Of a stretch of DNA of 64,000 bases, positions 43,008 through 53,430 are shown one piece after another. Numbering within the stretch: the stretch's first letter is position 1; every line of letters starts with the position of its first letter. The DNA comes from Sepiola atlantica (lineage: Eukaryota; Mollusca; Cephalopoda; Sepiida; Sepiolidae), in contig OY744551.1 of NCBI GenBank assembly GCA_963556195.1, positions 5,291,843 through 5,355,842 of the forward strand. Reading direction: 5' to 3'. The translations under genes were made by a program, and so were the position numbers. Under the pieces are notes generated by a model. It did not search any database and was not told the origin of the DNA. It worked only from the letters and a program-made list of their open reading frames with translations.

Positions 43008-43110
43008 ATTCATTTCCCTACGGTTTAGATAGTGACCCGCCAGAAAGATATCTTAGCGTAAAATTAAAAAAAATATTCTTTTTCCATTGATTTTGCCAGT
43101 CGAAATGAAG
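43008..43110 (+). repeat. Right flank duplication of the minisatellite
   Basis: Diverged copy of 41895-42030 (TTTCCCTACGGTTTAGATAG, CCATTGATTTTGCCAGTCGA). Confidence 0.7.
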
Positions 43111-43251
43111 AGACATAAAAATAAAAGCAAATAGTAAGCAATTTAGGGTACTGATACAGATCCTGACCCAGTTTTCGTGAGGTTTAGTAAGCAATCTTAG
43201 TAATACAAACGCTTTAAATTATAATTACACAATCAACACTGACATAGTATA

Positions 43252-43475
43252 CGTAATGTTACACCGTTCTAACAGAAGAGAAACTACACCGGTTCTCACT
43301 ATAAATAGTGCGAGTAGCCAATCACCAGGGAGAAAAAGGACAGTATTGTAACTGTCTAGCCGAGTGCCAGTCGGTTTCCTTAGCTTTGTACCTTTTATGT
43401 TAATACACTTGTTACCTTAACCCAACCTCGACTTGACTTCTTTTTTTTACTGTTGGACTACTTCACAACACGTAA
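43252..43475 (+). mobile_element. Solo LTR with CGTAA target duplication
   Basis: 214-bp LTR at 43257-43470, starting TGTTACACCG and ending CTTCACAACA (TG...CA), flanked by CGTAA at 43252-43256 and 43471-43475. A TATA box (CTATAAATAG) lies near 43300, about 45 bp inside. An inverted second copy is at 48628-48842. No internal retroelement sequence follows, so this is a solo LTR formed by LTR-LTR recombination. The 5-bp duplication and short LTR suit a Ty3/gypsy-type element. Confidence 0.85.
43300..43309 (+). promoter_or_regulatory. TATA box of the solo LTR
   Basis: TATAAATAG within the LTR, conserved in the second copy at 48628-48842. In LTR elements this drives the genomic RNA. Confidence 0.5.
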
Positions 43476-43499
43476 CTAACAATAATGATAATAATTATG

Positions 43500-43792
43500 A
43501 CATTAACACGACCCCCAATAGAGGAGGTTATGCTTAGGAGGAGGGTATCATGAAAACAGAACAGATAATGAACTACTTCCAAAGAAAAAAGTTAATTACT
43601 GGGATAAAACAAAACAGATACTATACTACCCCCCCCCCAAAAAAAAGGGAAAGTTAATGCCTGGGAAGATAGTATAATTACGACACAACAGACACTACAA
43701 TATCTCTGAAAAACATGTTGAGATAATGCCTGGGAGGATGATATGATGACCACAGAACAGACACTACACTACCCCTCTACATAAAAAAGAGA
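43500..43792 (+). repeat. Degenerate tandem repeat, about 75 bp, roughly four units
   Basis: Units contain TGCCTGGGA.GAT.GTAT, CA.AACAGA.ACTA.ACTA and a C-rich end. A further unit (CTCCTGGGAGGATGGTATCA ... CAGATACTACACTA) is displaced to about 44437-44485, on the other side of the telomeric block. Confidence 0.7.
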
Positions 43793-44340
43793 AGGTTAGA
43801 GTTAAGGTTAGGGTTAGGGTTAAGGTACGGGTTAGGGTTAGGATAAGGGTAAGGGTTAGGGTTAGGGTTAGGATAAGGGTTAGGGTTAGGATTAGGGTAA
43901 GGGTTAGGATTAAGGTTAGGGTTAGTGTAAGTGTTAGGGTTAGGGTTAGGATAAGGGTTAGGGTTAGGGTTAGGATAAGGGTTAGGGTTAGGGTTAGGGT
44001 TAGGATAAGGGTTAGGGTTAGGGTTAGGGTATGGGTTACGGTTAGGATAAGGGTTAGGATAAGGGTTAGGGTTAGGGTTCTGTAATTTGTAATTAACTCA
44101 CGGTTAGGATAAGGGTTAGGGTTAGGGTTAGGATAAGGGTTAGGATTAAGGTTAGGGTTAGTGTAAGTGTTAGGGTTAGGGTTAGGATAAGGGTTAGGGT
44201 TAGGGTTAGGATAAGGGTTAGGGTTAGGGTTAGGGTTAGGGTTAGGATAAGGGTTAGGGTTAGGGTTAGGGTATGGGTTACGGTTAGGATAAGGGTTAGG
44301 ATAAGGGTTAGGGTTAGGGTTCTGTAATTTGTAATTAACT
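43793..44340 (+). repeat. Interstitial TTAGGG array with a 242-bp duplication
   Basis: TTAGGG mixed with GGATAAGGG and TTAAGG variants. The segment ending TCTGTAATTTGTAATTAACT occurs at 44079 and 44321, i.e. a 242-bp block is tandemly duplicated. G-rich strand is +, as at 31.5 kb and 40.4 kb. Confidence 0.92.
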
Positions 44341-44585
44341 CATCAAGTGACCCATCTCATACTTTATATCAATCACCTCATCCTCTCTCGCTTTCTAGTG
44401 TATGGAACCTGCCCGTTTATCTACGGCATCTATTACTCTCCTGGGAGGATGGTATCATGAAAACAAAACAGATACTACACTATCCCCGTTCCCTGAATTG
44501 AACATTGACATATACAATATTAGCGTGAATTAATATCATAAACTGAAAAAAGTAGTAGCAGTACAATAGCCTGAAATTATAAGAA

Positions 44586-44650
44586 GTAATAGTATGGTTT
44601 CGGTTTCAGACAGAGAGATACCAAATCGCCATCAGTAATAGGTAATAGAT
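44586..44650 (-). repeat. Isolated monomer of the 58-bp repeat
   Basis: Reverse complement contains ATTACTGATGGCGATTTGGT, ATCTCTCTGTCTGAAACCGA and AACCATACTATTACTTCT, matching the unit of the array at 16325-16965. Confidence 0.6.
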
Positions 44651-44769
44651 AGATAGAGGTTACTTGATAAAAATAAAATAATGTGCGATTAATTATGATA
44701 AATCTTGTGACGTTGAAAAGCTAATATATGTGTCTCGCTTCTTTATAATTTAAGTGAACTTGTACTAGT

Positions 44770-45345
44770 AAAACGGTGGTGTACACTCGAGTCTGAGTGA
44801 CAGCAAGCCTCTTCAGATTTCCAGTACTCTCCAATTCTTTTCGATCACCACCGCAAATGGCCTTGCGGTATTGCAACAACCGCCAACTATTGATTCCTCG
44901 CTAGCAACGACCATTGGTCTCCCATGGGATTTGGGTTGCAATAATGCTTACCAAGGTCCCACCACTCTCCACACTCTTCCAGTGGAGGTCTGGTTAGTGC
45001 TGTCCCTTCTAGGTATTCTCCTTTTCCTTGAACCTCTACGACTATGTTGTGTGGTGTCAGCGAAAGTCGGCGTCATTTTGTTTTTGTTTTATTGGAAGTG
45101 GAAGCTTATGATATTTCTTGCAGTTCCTTGGTTTTTGCGGTGGTGCTCTTCCCGTAGTCTTACTTTCTTCCTATTGTAACTTCCATGTGACTGGTTACCA
45201 TTCGTAGCTTATGCAGGTTTGTTTCCACATTCGAGGATTTTCCTTAAGATTGCAGCTGTTTTGATCATTGCTGTCTTTTGTATAGTCGCAGTGATCCCTT
45301 TGATTCCAATTTCTCCCAGTCTTTTCGACAGTTTTTTTTGGCTGT
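44770..45345 (+). repeat. Dispersed repeat family X, most complete copy
   Basis: Runs through the same landmarks as 20965-21440 joined to 22130-22300: TGATTCCTCGCTAGCAACGA, CTCTTCCAGTGGAGGTCTGG, TTCGAGGATTTTCCTTAAGA, TCATTGCTGTCTTTTGTATA. Here there is no TTTCAT array, only GCTGTTTTGATCATTGCTG. No conserved protein recognised, though 44871-45179 is open. Confidence 0.65.
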
Positions 45346-46014
45346 TTTTAGTGATCTTACGATTAAAATTAATCTCAAACTTAAAGTCTGTCTTGTAATT
45401 TTAAGTTTTTTTTTGTATAATCAGAGATAATGTATGCACAACGAAGATTTAGAAGCAGGGTTATAGCTACACTGATGAAGCGAAGATGCATAGAAGAAGA
45501 GGCGACCCGGTCACAATAAAAAATAATACAAACACGAGTTATAGACGAATGTCGCTACGCCCATAAAAAAGAAAGAGACGACGAAGAAACGAGACGACGC
45601 AACCCACATTCGACAGCGAAGAGAAGGAAGCGGAGAAAAAGGTACACACGCATGGTTAGATTAAAGACACACACGACGATTGTCGATTAAAAAAAAAAGA
45701 AGAGAACAAAGAACTAATGTATCATCGTAAATTCAATGGAAATAAAAATTCTAAGATTTGGAAAAAAGAAGAAAAATGAGAAGAGAAAGAATAATCGTGA
45801 AGAATTAGAAAGTATTTACCCTCCAAAAATACAAATTTAACATAAAAACGAATCTAATCGAGAAAGGTTGTTTTTCGCCAGACGACAGTTGTGACCTTGG
45901 AGGGTCGATGATAAATAAGACAACACGGTGGTATGTTTACAAGAGTGTGTATTTACAGTTATAGATGATAGAATATTACGGAAAGACGGCGTTGTGACTG
46001 TTGCTATTTATTTC
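45346..46014. other. Mixed sequence, no feature assigned
   Basis: Purine-rich with many CGAAGA-like words (45460-45660); no coding motif recognised. Confidence 0.4.
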
Positions 46015-46455
46015 CTTTCCCGCCCCAGGAAGATGTGGCAAATGTCAGAACGTGGTGAGAATCAAGCTAGCGTCCTTAAAGAAGGGGCACTCTCACGCAG
46101 TTAGCAATGTACTAACTCATCCCCAAAAAGGGTAGGCAAAGCCTGGGACCGTTAGCATTTTTTTTCCACCACAAAAACATGTTGTATAATGCTGGATAGT
46201 AGAGAGAGTAAAGCCAGCACCCTAAAGAAGGGGCACTGGTTTTTTAAAATATGCTTGGAAAGCCCCGATCGGGGGTCCTGAGGCAGTAAGCTATTTATTT
46301 ACTTCTTTCCCACAGCAGGAAGATGGGGGACAATGCCAGCAAGTGGGGAGAGTCAAGCCAGCGATCCTAAAGAAGGAGCACACTGGCCTATAAAAATTCC
46401 CTGATTAGCCAAGTCGTCATTCCCCTGTCAATGCATCTCAGGTAGTTAACAATAT
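46015..46455 (-). repeat. Degenerate relatives of the U2-headed repeat, three 3' fragments
   Basis: Three minus-strand segments (about 46020-46165, 46190-46300 and 46300-46450) share the distal body of the U2-headed element: GGAAGATGTGGCA..., TCAAGC.AGCG..CTAAAGAAG, GGGGCACTGG, GATCGGGG.TCCTGAGGCAGT and AAAAAGGGTAGGCAAAGCCT. They are far more diverged than copies A-E and lack the U2 head, so they are an older subfamily or 5'-truncated copies. Confidence 0.55.
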
Positions 46456-46464
46456 GTTATATAA

Positions 46465-46990
46465 TGTGACGCATGTGATGATGGACGTATGAGAGATTGC
46501 TTCGCTTGCGCGATTTGTAACGAAGTCATCTCGTGCAAGTTTAGTGCAATGTTGTTTCTCACGATTCGCGGGGACAGTTGACGAGACCTCGGGGTCGAGG
46601 GTTAGGTCACACCTGTGCGTCGATCACGAGATTTCGTGACGTCACAGTAAGAACACAGTGAGAAAACGGCAGTGAGATTTTGAGTTTTGATTTGGAAGCC
46701 GACGAGTCAAGTCGCATTAGCTATGTAGCGATTGCATAAGCTAGGGATTTCAGACCCCCCCTCCAAAAAAAAAAAGAGAGCCAGACGATGTCCCCCTCTT
46801 CCTTCCCTTACAAGTGATTAAGTAATTAGTTAAGTAACTAGCGTAAGCTTCTCTTACTCTGTTTCAACGAACTTGCTTCGGTGTCGGCAAGCTAAAATGA
46901 AAATAAATTGCTCGGAACTAAAAGTTATATTTTGTTATGTGTAGATTTATTTCAGTTACAGAGGGAAACCGCCGGCAGAAATGGTGACGA
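46465..46990 (+). mobile_element. Possible LTR and leader of a retrotransposon
   Basis: TGTGACGCATG at 46465 and TTCAGTTACA ending at 46960 could delimit an LTR of about 496 bp, with AATAAA near 46902. TGGTGACGAGCGTC at 46982 resembles a tRNA primer-binding region with the TGG start. CpG content is high. No second LTR or gag/pol was seen within the window, so the call is weak. Confidence 0.3.
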
Positions 46991-47134
46991 GCGTCGGCAA
47001 AGAGTGATGGCGACGACGGCTCAGCAGGCTAACAATAGCAGATAGGGTGCAGCCATTTGAAAGCAGAAAGAAAAGAGAAATGAAAGCAGAAAGAAAAGAG
47101 AGATGAAAGCAGAAAGAGAAATATAACTCTCACA

Positions 47135-47341
47135 TTGGGTTTACTACTGTGTCAGCCGCAGGGAGAGATTGAAAGCCGGGGCCGATCAGCAAGACCACTC
47201 GACGTCGCCCGGATCGAGAAACGACATATCGTCCCGTTAGCAAGCGATGCCGTTCGCTGGATCAACAAAGGAGCTGTTCTACAACGCCACAGAGCCGACA
47301 TTACAACGTATTATAAACCAGCAATTCAACAAATAGAATAA
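47135..47341 (+). CDS. Unrecognised 68-residue open frame after the LTR-like segment
   Basis: Frame reads MGLLLCQPQGEIESRGRSAR ... LDVARIEKRHIVPLASDAVR and ends PAIQQIE before the U2-type fragment at 47343. CpG-rich codon use unlike the AT-rich surroundings. It may be a gag-like remnant of the element starting at 46465, but no family motif (zinc knuckle, capsid) is visible, and it may not be translated. Confidence 0.2.
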   Translation: MGLLLCQPQGEIESRGRSARPLDVARIEKRHIVPLASDAVRWINKGAVLQRHRADITTYYKPAIQQIE

Positions 47342-47342
47342 C

Positions 47343-47400
47343 TCTACGACAAAAAGGGGAGGCAAGGCCTGGGAGGGTGGACTACACAGGACCGATACAC
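47343..47400 (-). repeat. Small fragment of the U2-headed repeat
   Basis: AAAGGGGAGGCAAGGCCTGG, GAGGGTGGACTACACAGGAC corresponds to the body segment of copies A-E on the minus strand with a short deletion. Confidence 0.55.
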
Positions 47401-47584
47401 AAGCTCGACAGATAAAAGGCCACCGAAATGACCCTGTTCACGTCAGACTGATTGCCGAGAACGGATCCTCGACTGGTATTTAGTAGTCAAGAATCTCTGA
47501 CTAACTGAAGCTGCGTTGAGACTGCGTCAAAACTTCGTCGTAATCTCCTCTTCATAAAAAGAACTCATATTAATGAGCCCTGTT

Positions 47585-47895
47585 CAAGTTAAAAAAAAAA
47601 TTTTCCCGGACCCCCCAAAATAATGTTTACCCTTCAGCCCCACCCCCAAACAAGATTTTACTCTCCCTCAACTCTGAGAAATATTTTAAGTTGAAAAAAA
47701 AAAGAAAAATGGGCCCGACCCCCTAAAAAGTTTGGCCCCCTCCAAAAAAAATCCCCCCATCTCTCCAGCCCCCCCTCCAATTTTTTTACTCTCCCTCAAC
47801 CATGAGAAATATTTTAAGTTTAAAAAAAAAATTTGGTCCCAACCCCCCTAAAAATGTTTACCCTCATCCCCACCAACCCCTAAATTTTTTTACTA
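47585..47895 (+). repeat. C/A-rich tandem repeat, about 3 diverged units
   Basis: TTTACTCTCCCTCAAC.ATGA and GAGAAATATTTTAAGTT recur at about 47655 and 47783, with A9-10 and GACCCCCCAAAA blocks between. Period is about 128 bp. Confidence 0.75.
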
Positions 47896-48622
47896 TATAT
47901 CCACGACATAGATGAGCATCACACCGTAACAATAAACTGTAAAGCTATCAGAGAAACATTCTTTGAACTCATAGTCCAACCGACAGGTCATAAAAAATGA
48001 TGAAAAATAAATATTAAAAAAAAAATGAAAAAGAAAGAAGAGAACCATGAATTTTGAGAAAATACAAAAATAAATCACGAATAAAATATTAATTTGTTTA
48101 TTCAAAATCTGGCTAAAAAGCCAACGAAATTCGTACTACAATCTATAAACGAATAAATCTCTCTGAGTCGGTTTGCAATCTTAGTGATATTTAGAAAGAG
48201 CCAAATACAAAATTAATTTATGACTTTGATATTTAGCGTTGGTTCTGATCTTTCAATTATTCTTCTACGTATCTCAACTTAACCATATTATTCATTAATA
48301 CAACTTTGTTTAAGAAATCGATAAGGATGTCAAGATTTCTTTCTATTTCTTTTTTTTGCAATATTCAAATATTTCGATCGGGACCGACCATTTTCAATGC
48401 AACTTGAAATCCGACATTGTTATAATGTTTTTCTTCGTTTTTCTGAACGCCGACACGTTGTCGGTTCACCGACAACGGTCAGCATTTCTCTCGCTGTAAT
48501 TAGAGACGGGTTAATGTCAATATTAAGTGATAGTTGTAGTAGCACAACACAGTAGTAATGGTGGAAATTGGCGCTCGACTACGCGTATGAGTAAAATTAC
48601 GGCGTTGAGAAAGATGAAAACA
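47896..48622. other. AT-rich sequence, no feature assigned
   Basis: A small GC-containing palindrome (CGACACGTTGTCGGTTCACC, GACAACGG) is near 48450-48480; otherwise nothing recognised. Confidence 0.45.
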
Positions 48623-48847
48623 AAAACTGCTGTGAAGTAGTCGAACAGTAAAAAAAAGTCAAGTCGTGGTTGGGTTAAGATAACAAATGTATTAACATAA
48701 AATGTACAAAGGTAAGGAAACTGACTGGCACTCGGCTAGACAGTTACAATACTGTCCTTTTTCTCCCTGGTGATTGGCTACTCGCACTATTTATAGTGAG
48801 AACCGGTGTACTTTCTCTTCTGTTAGAACGGCCGGTGTAACAAAAAC
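48623..48847 (-). mobile_element. Second solo LTR, inverted, with AAAAC target duplication
   Basis: Reverse-complement copy of 43257-43470 at 48628-48842, flanked by AAAAC at 48623-48627 and 48843-48847. One tip is TGC (mutated from TGT), and a CCGG insertion lies near the other tip (ACGGCCGGTGTAACA). The TATA box is conserved. Different target duplications prove independent insertions and not one inverted element. Confidence 0.85.
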
Positions 48848-49217
48848 AATTTCAAATTCTCAGTTTAATTGAAAAAGTTCGCTCCCGATCGAAATATTTG
48901 ATTTATTGTATAAAAAAGAAAATACATTTTGGCATCGATTTCCTAAACAAAATCGTATTTAATTTTTACGATGCCTTTTAATATAGAAAAAAAAACTATT
49001 TTATTATATTATTAATTGTTCATAGTGTTATATTTACCAATGTTTTAGATCTTTTGATTATTTTCTGGACTCACGGAAAACATCACACATGGGCCATGGT
49101 ATTCATTGTCTGTATTTTTATATGCTTGATATAAAGTAAATTTATGACGTTTACACTTACAAATCGTTCAAATATTTCTTATAATATACGCAGAAACATA
49201 TTTGTAATTTGATTAAC
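48848..49217. other. AT-rich sequence
   Basis: A 55-bp segment (TTTTCTGGACTCACGGAAAACATC, with GGCCATGGTATTC) near 49060-49115 is related to 49815-49870 and 51560-51620. No gene. Confidence 0.45.
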
Positions 49218-49503
49218 CACACTCTTTCCTTTTTCTGCACCCTCGCATTCAAAGACGTGTTGTTGCTAGTCTCAGTCTTTTTTATAAATAATATTATGGC
49301 ATATGTTCTTCAGAATTGTCTGATCTATTTCCTGCTTCCTTTGTTCCAGTTCATTTCACTCGGTCTAGTGGTCTTCGCTGTTTGGATACCTCATGAGAAT
49401 ACAGCTTCCTATTCAAGTAGCTTCTTTACAAGAAGTGTAGGCTTGTGGAACTCTCTTCCTGTTGACTGTTTCCCTCCTACCTATAGCTTTGATCTTTTCT
49501 GAG
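49218..49503 (+). pseudogene. LINE reverse transcriptase C-terminus, degenerate
   Basis: Reading + strand: RRVVASLSLFYK (stop) YYGICSSELSDLFPASFVPV HFTRSSGLR, then after a frameshift SSSFFTRSVGLWNSLPVDCF PPTYSFDLF and a stop. This is the standard C-terminal tail of CR1/Jockey-group LINE ORF2 proteins (R..VASLSLFY.YY.G.CS.EL..L.P ... F.R...LWNSLP...FP..Y....F). One in-frame stop and one frameshift show it is dead. It differs from the 8985/60945 family. Confidence 0.8.
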
Positions 49504-49919
49504 GCTAACGCCAATAGATATCTCATGTCTTTGCGATAATTATCTTTCGTTCTTCTTAGCTACTTAGATCAAGTGGCATCATGCCTTGTCTGGAGCGATT
49601 TCCATGAACAAAATTCTAAGCTGAGAGAAAACCTATCGCATGAGCCGTTGTTTTATTTGTTCATATTTAATATATTGGATATTAAATAAAATTTATTAGT
49701 ATGATATTGATCAGTTTTTTGAATCATCGATTTATTAATTTTCTATATGTTTATATACTCTATATACAATCGATTTATCAGTTCAATTTGTACCAATGGT
49801 TCGGATATCTTTAATTATTTTGGTGAGCTCAGAGAAAACATCACGCATGGATCGTGGTATTCCTTGTCCATATATTTTCTATATGTTTATATACTCAATA
49901 CATAATGGATATATAAGTT

Positions 49920-49920
<1 letters not shown>
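49504..49920. other. AT-rich sequence, no gene seen
   Basis: CAATGGTTCGGATATCTTTA, ACATCACGCATGGATCGTGG and TATTCCTTGTCCATAT at 49793-49875 recur at 51542-51620 after the 30-bp array, so the array is bracketed by a direct duplication. Confidence 0.55.

Positions 49921-49984
<64 letters not shown>
49921..49984. repeat. (TA)n microsatellite
   Basis: Pure TA run leading into the 30-bp array. Confidence 0.95.
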
Positions 49985-49986
<2 letters not shown>

Positions 49987-51541
49987 GGATATATGAGTTC
50001 AATATCTATATATTATTTATATATGAGTTCAATATCTATACATAATGTATATATGAGTTCAATATCAATATATAATAGATATATGAGTTCAATATCTATA
50101 TATAATTGATATATGAGTTCAATATCTATTTATAATGGATATATGAGTTCAATATCTATTTATAATGGATATATGAGTTCAATATCTATATATAATAGAT
50201 ATATGAGTTCAATATCTATATATAATTGATATATGAGTTCAATATCTATACATAATGTATATATGAGTTCAATATCTATAGATAATTGATATATGAGTTC
50301 AATATCTATTAATAATAGATATATGTGTTCAATGTCTATATATAATGTATATATGAAGTCAATATCTATATATAATGGATATATGAGTTCAATATCTATA
50401 TATAATGGATATATGAGTTCAATATCTATATATAATAGATATATGAGTTCAATATTTATATATAATTGATATATGAGTTCAATATCTATATATAATAGAT
50501 ATATGAGTTCAATATTTATATATAATTGATATATGAGTTCAATATCTATATATAATGCATATATGAGTTCAATATCTATGTATAATGGATATATGAGTTC
50601 AATATTTATATATAATGGATATATTAGTTCAGTAGCTATATATAATGGATATATGAGTTCAATTTCTATACATAATGTATATATGAGTTCAATAGCTATA
50701 TATCTAATGCATATATGAGTTCAATATCTATATATAATTGATATATGAGTTCAATATCTATATATTATTGATATATTTGTTCAATATCTATATATAATGG
50801 ATATATGAGTTACATATCTATATATAATGGATATATGAGATCAATATCTATATATAATGGATATATGAGTTCAATATCTATATATTATCGATATATGAGT
50901 TCAATATCTATAAATAATGGATATATGAGTTCAATATCTATATATTATTGATATATGAGTTCAATATCTATATATTATTGATATATGAGTTCAATATCTA
51001 TATATAATGGATATATGAGTTACATATCTATATATTATTGATTTATGAGTTCAATATCTATATATAATGGATATATGAGTTCAATATCTATATATTATAG
51101 ATATATGAGTTCAATATCTATAAATAATAGATATATGAGTTCAATATCTATATATTATTGATATATGAGTTCAATATCTATATATTATTGATATATGAGT
51201 TCAATATCTATATATAATGGATATATGAGTTCAATATCTATATATAATGGATATATGGGTTAAATATCTATAAATAATGGATATATGAGTTCAATATCTA
51301 TATATTATTGATATATGAGTTCAATATCTATATATTATTGATATATGAGTTCAATATCTATATATAATTGATATATGAGTTCAATATCTATGTATAATTG
51401 ATATATGAGTTCAATATCTATAAATAATGGATATATGAGTTCAATATCTATATATTATTGATATATTTGTTCAATATCTATATATAATGGATATATGAGC
51501 TCAATATGTATATATTATAGATATATGAGTTCAATATCTAC
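49985..51541 (+). repeat. 30-bp tandem repeat, about 52 copies
   Basis: Unit ATATATGAGTTCAATATCTA plus TATATAATGG, period 30 bp, with TAATTGAT, TAATAGAT and TTATTGAT variants. As 30 is a multiple of 3, open frames can extend through groups of copies; these are not genes. Confidence 0.95.
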
Positions 51542-51639
51542 CAATGGTTCGCATATCTTTTATTATTTTTTTTAGCCTTGTGAAAACATCACGCATGGAT
51601 CGTGGTATTACTTGTCCATATTTTTCTATACTCTATATA

Positions 51640-52135
51640 CAAGGAATCTTGTACGTTGACATTCATCAATGGTTTGGATTATTTACTTATTTTTCTGAGC
51701 AAGCCCTGTTCTTTGATAATCCTCTAGGACTGACTTTCACTCCATACCTGAATTGGAAGACTTACATAACAAAATGTTGTTACGGTTACTGGGAAAATGG
51801 TTTCATCATTCCACCGCTCTAGAAAGTACCTCAACCCGACGCAATCATCTACGTGTATAAGAGCCATATATTCCCCCAAACTTCCATGAGAAAAGTTTAT
51901 TCCCTAGAACAATCCGCCTGTGGAACAAAACACCACAAGCCTCTTCCAAACCGAATGAGAATGGTGACGGGGAACAATGGTGATCAATTGAGGGAACGAT
52001 CCTCTTTACTGACAGTGAGTCGTTGTCAATGAGAGTGAAAGATGTTAGACGATTGGAAACTTTAATCACCACTGCCTGCGTCGCATCCTCCTTGGCCGAT
52101 GGCAGCACTTCCTCTCAAACAACACACGGTATATT
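51640..52135 (+). pseudogene. LINE reverse transcriptase fragments, degenerate
   Basis: Fragments in order: NPLGLTFTPYLNWKTYI (the LG..F...L.W..HI motif of the RT thumb), IIYVYKSHI (like ILYLYK..IRP), FHEKSLFPRTIRLWNKTPQ (like F.R...LWN.LP). Then, from about 52010, RVKDVRRLET and NHHCLRRILLGRWQHFLSN, which matches the R..DVRRLE.FD.RCLR.I..IRW...VSN motif of a second LINE type. Frameshifts and deletions separate all parts. It may be two LINE fragments of different families side by side. Confidence 0.7.
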
Positions 52136-52327
52136 TCCGCTGGAAAATTAGCTCTCTCCGACAAGTGATGTTGTATTCTCTATTTACCTTCTCGTGGGTA
52201 CCCGGGTTTTGTCTTCGCCGGCTGGTGTATCTTGTCTTCTGAATCAATAACGAAGGGAAGCTGGTTTAGTTTTAACAGTTTCATTTGACATAAAACAAAA
52301 GTCAGAAAAAAAGTTTGTACGAAAGAG
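52136..52327. other. Mixed sequence, no feature assigned
   Basis: Nothing recognised. Confidence 0.35.
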
Positions 52328-52332
52328 AGATT

Positions 52333-52372
<40 letters not shown>
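52328..52372. repeat. (GA)n microsatellite
   Basis: GA dinucleotide run. Confidence 0.92.
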
Positions 52373-52399
52373 ATAAATTAATTACTGGGAGATAATTTT

Positions 52400-53430
52400 T
52401 TAAAGTCATTTTGGGCAACTTCTCTCCATCCCTTTCGACCCCTTTCTTACTGACAGCGAAGCAACCGGTCCTAATGTATACCTCGGTCGCCAGTCAGGAA
52501 CAAAGAGAGAAAAAGCCTCCCACCGACATGACGTCACTTTCAACTTCCGCTGTCACTCTTACACTCTCTGTTCCCCCACTATCTAACAGTGAGTCCTGGC
52601 CAATGATGAGAGTAGAAGACGTTAGGCGATCGACACTGCCTGCACCACATCTTCCGTGTCCGGTGGCAGCACATTTTCACAGTATTTTTCGGCTGTAAAA
52701 TGAACAAGTTATCACGAGAACTCTACGCTTGCTGGACCATGTCCTTTCGCCGTCAACCAAGAGAATTAATCTACGAAGCAATTGCCCAAGCTCCCCTACA
52801 GGGTTGGAAAAAGCGATGTGGTGGACAAAGAAAAACCTGACTGATGACGGTAAAAGCTGACTTGGAACCCAACTTGGGCTACCGAATCTACGGAGTTTGC
52901 CGTTAGAACGGTGAGTGGCGAGAGATCATTCAATCGTCGATGAGGACCACCTTCTCCACAAGCTCGCCACAGAGACCCCTCCACGAGCTCGCTTGAAGTC
53001 ACGACGTCCATTCTCGGAGCATGCCCACCAGCTCCTGCTTTCAACACCCGGTGACGTCACAAAACGAATCTGGCTGAAATGTCGCTGGACGGAGAAATGG
53101 CAGGCAGCAGATAAATCAAGGTTGCACAGATTTATAGAGGACCCGGATAACCTACCAGCTATGGACCTTCCTTCGCCGGCAGTGAACAATGCTCAACCGC
53201 CTCAGGACAGGTGTCGGTCGTTTCGCCGCGACCATGAAAGGATGGGAACTCAGGGACTTGGCTGTCTGCGACTGTGGTCACTCTGAACAGAGAGTAGACC
53301 ACATCATCGAGTTATGCCTTAAACATCGACCACTCAACGGCGGTAGACAACAAAACATTAGCATGGCTTTTCTCAACCGAGCTGGTGATCTAACAGTGAG
53401 ATGCTGTTAAGCAAACGAAAGAAAAAGAAG
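52400..53430 (+). pseudogene. LINE ORF2 C-terminal region, the longest in the window
   Basis: Parts in order: SWPMMRVEDVRRST near 52590 (matches ESWPLRVEDVRRLE), VAAHFHS, then MSFRRQPRELIYEAIAQAPL QGWKKRCGGQRKT at about 52738-52835 (matches GH..R.P.......L...P..GW.RR.GGQ.KTW), DLEPNLGYRIYG, LNRLRTGVGRFAATMKGW at about 53190, and AVCDCGHSEQRVDHIIELC (CxC...HIxxxC zinc motif) then RPLNGG. It ends near 53410 with an A/G-rich tail (ANERKRR). Four or more frameshifts make it a pseudogene. Length and arrangement are those of the ORF2 tail after the RT. Confidence 0.8.

Noticed and set aside
42003..43090. Lys/Gln/Tyr/Thr-rich open frames resembling a low-complexity protein
   Set aside because: Same peptide pattern arises in overlapping frames of a 16-20-bp minisatellite; not a gene.
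43252..48847. One large inverted-repeat transposon bounded by the two LTR-like sequences
   Set aside because: Each copy has its own distinct 5-bp target duplication, so they are separate insertions.
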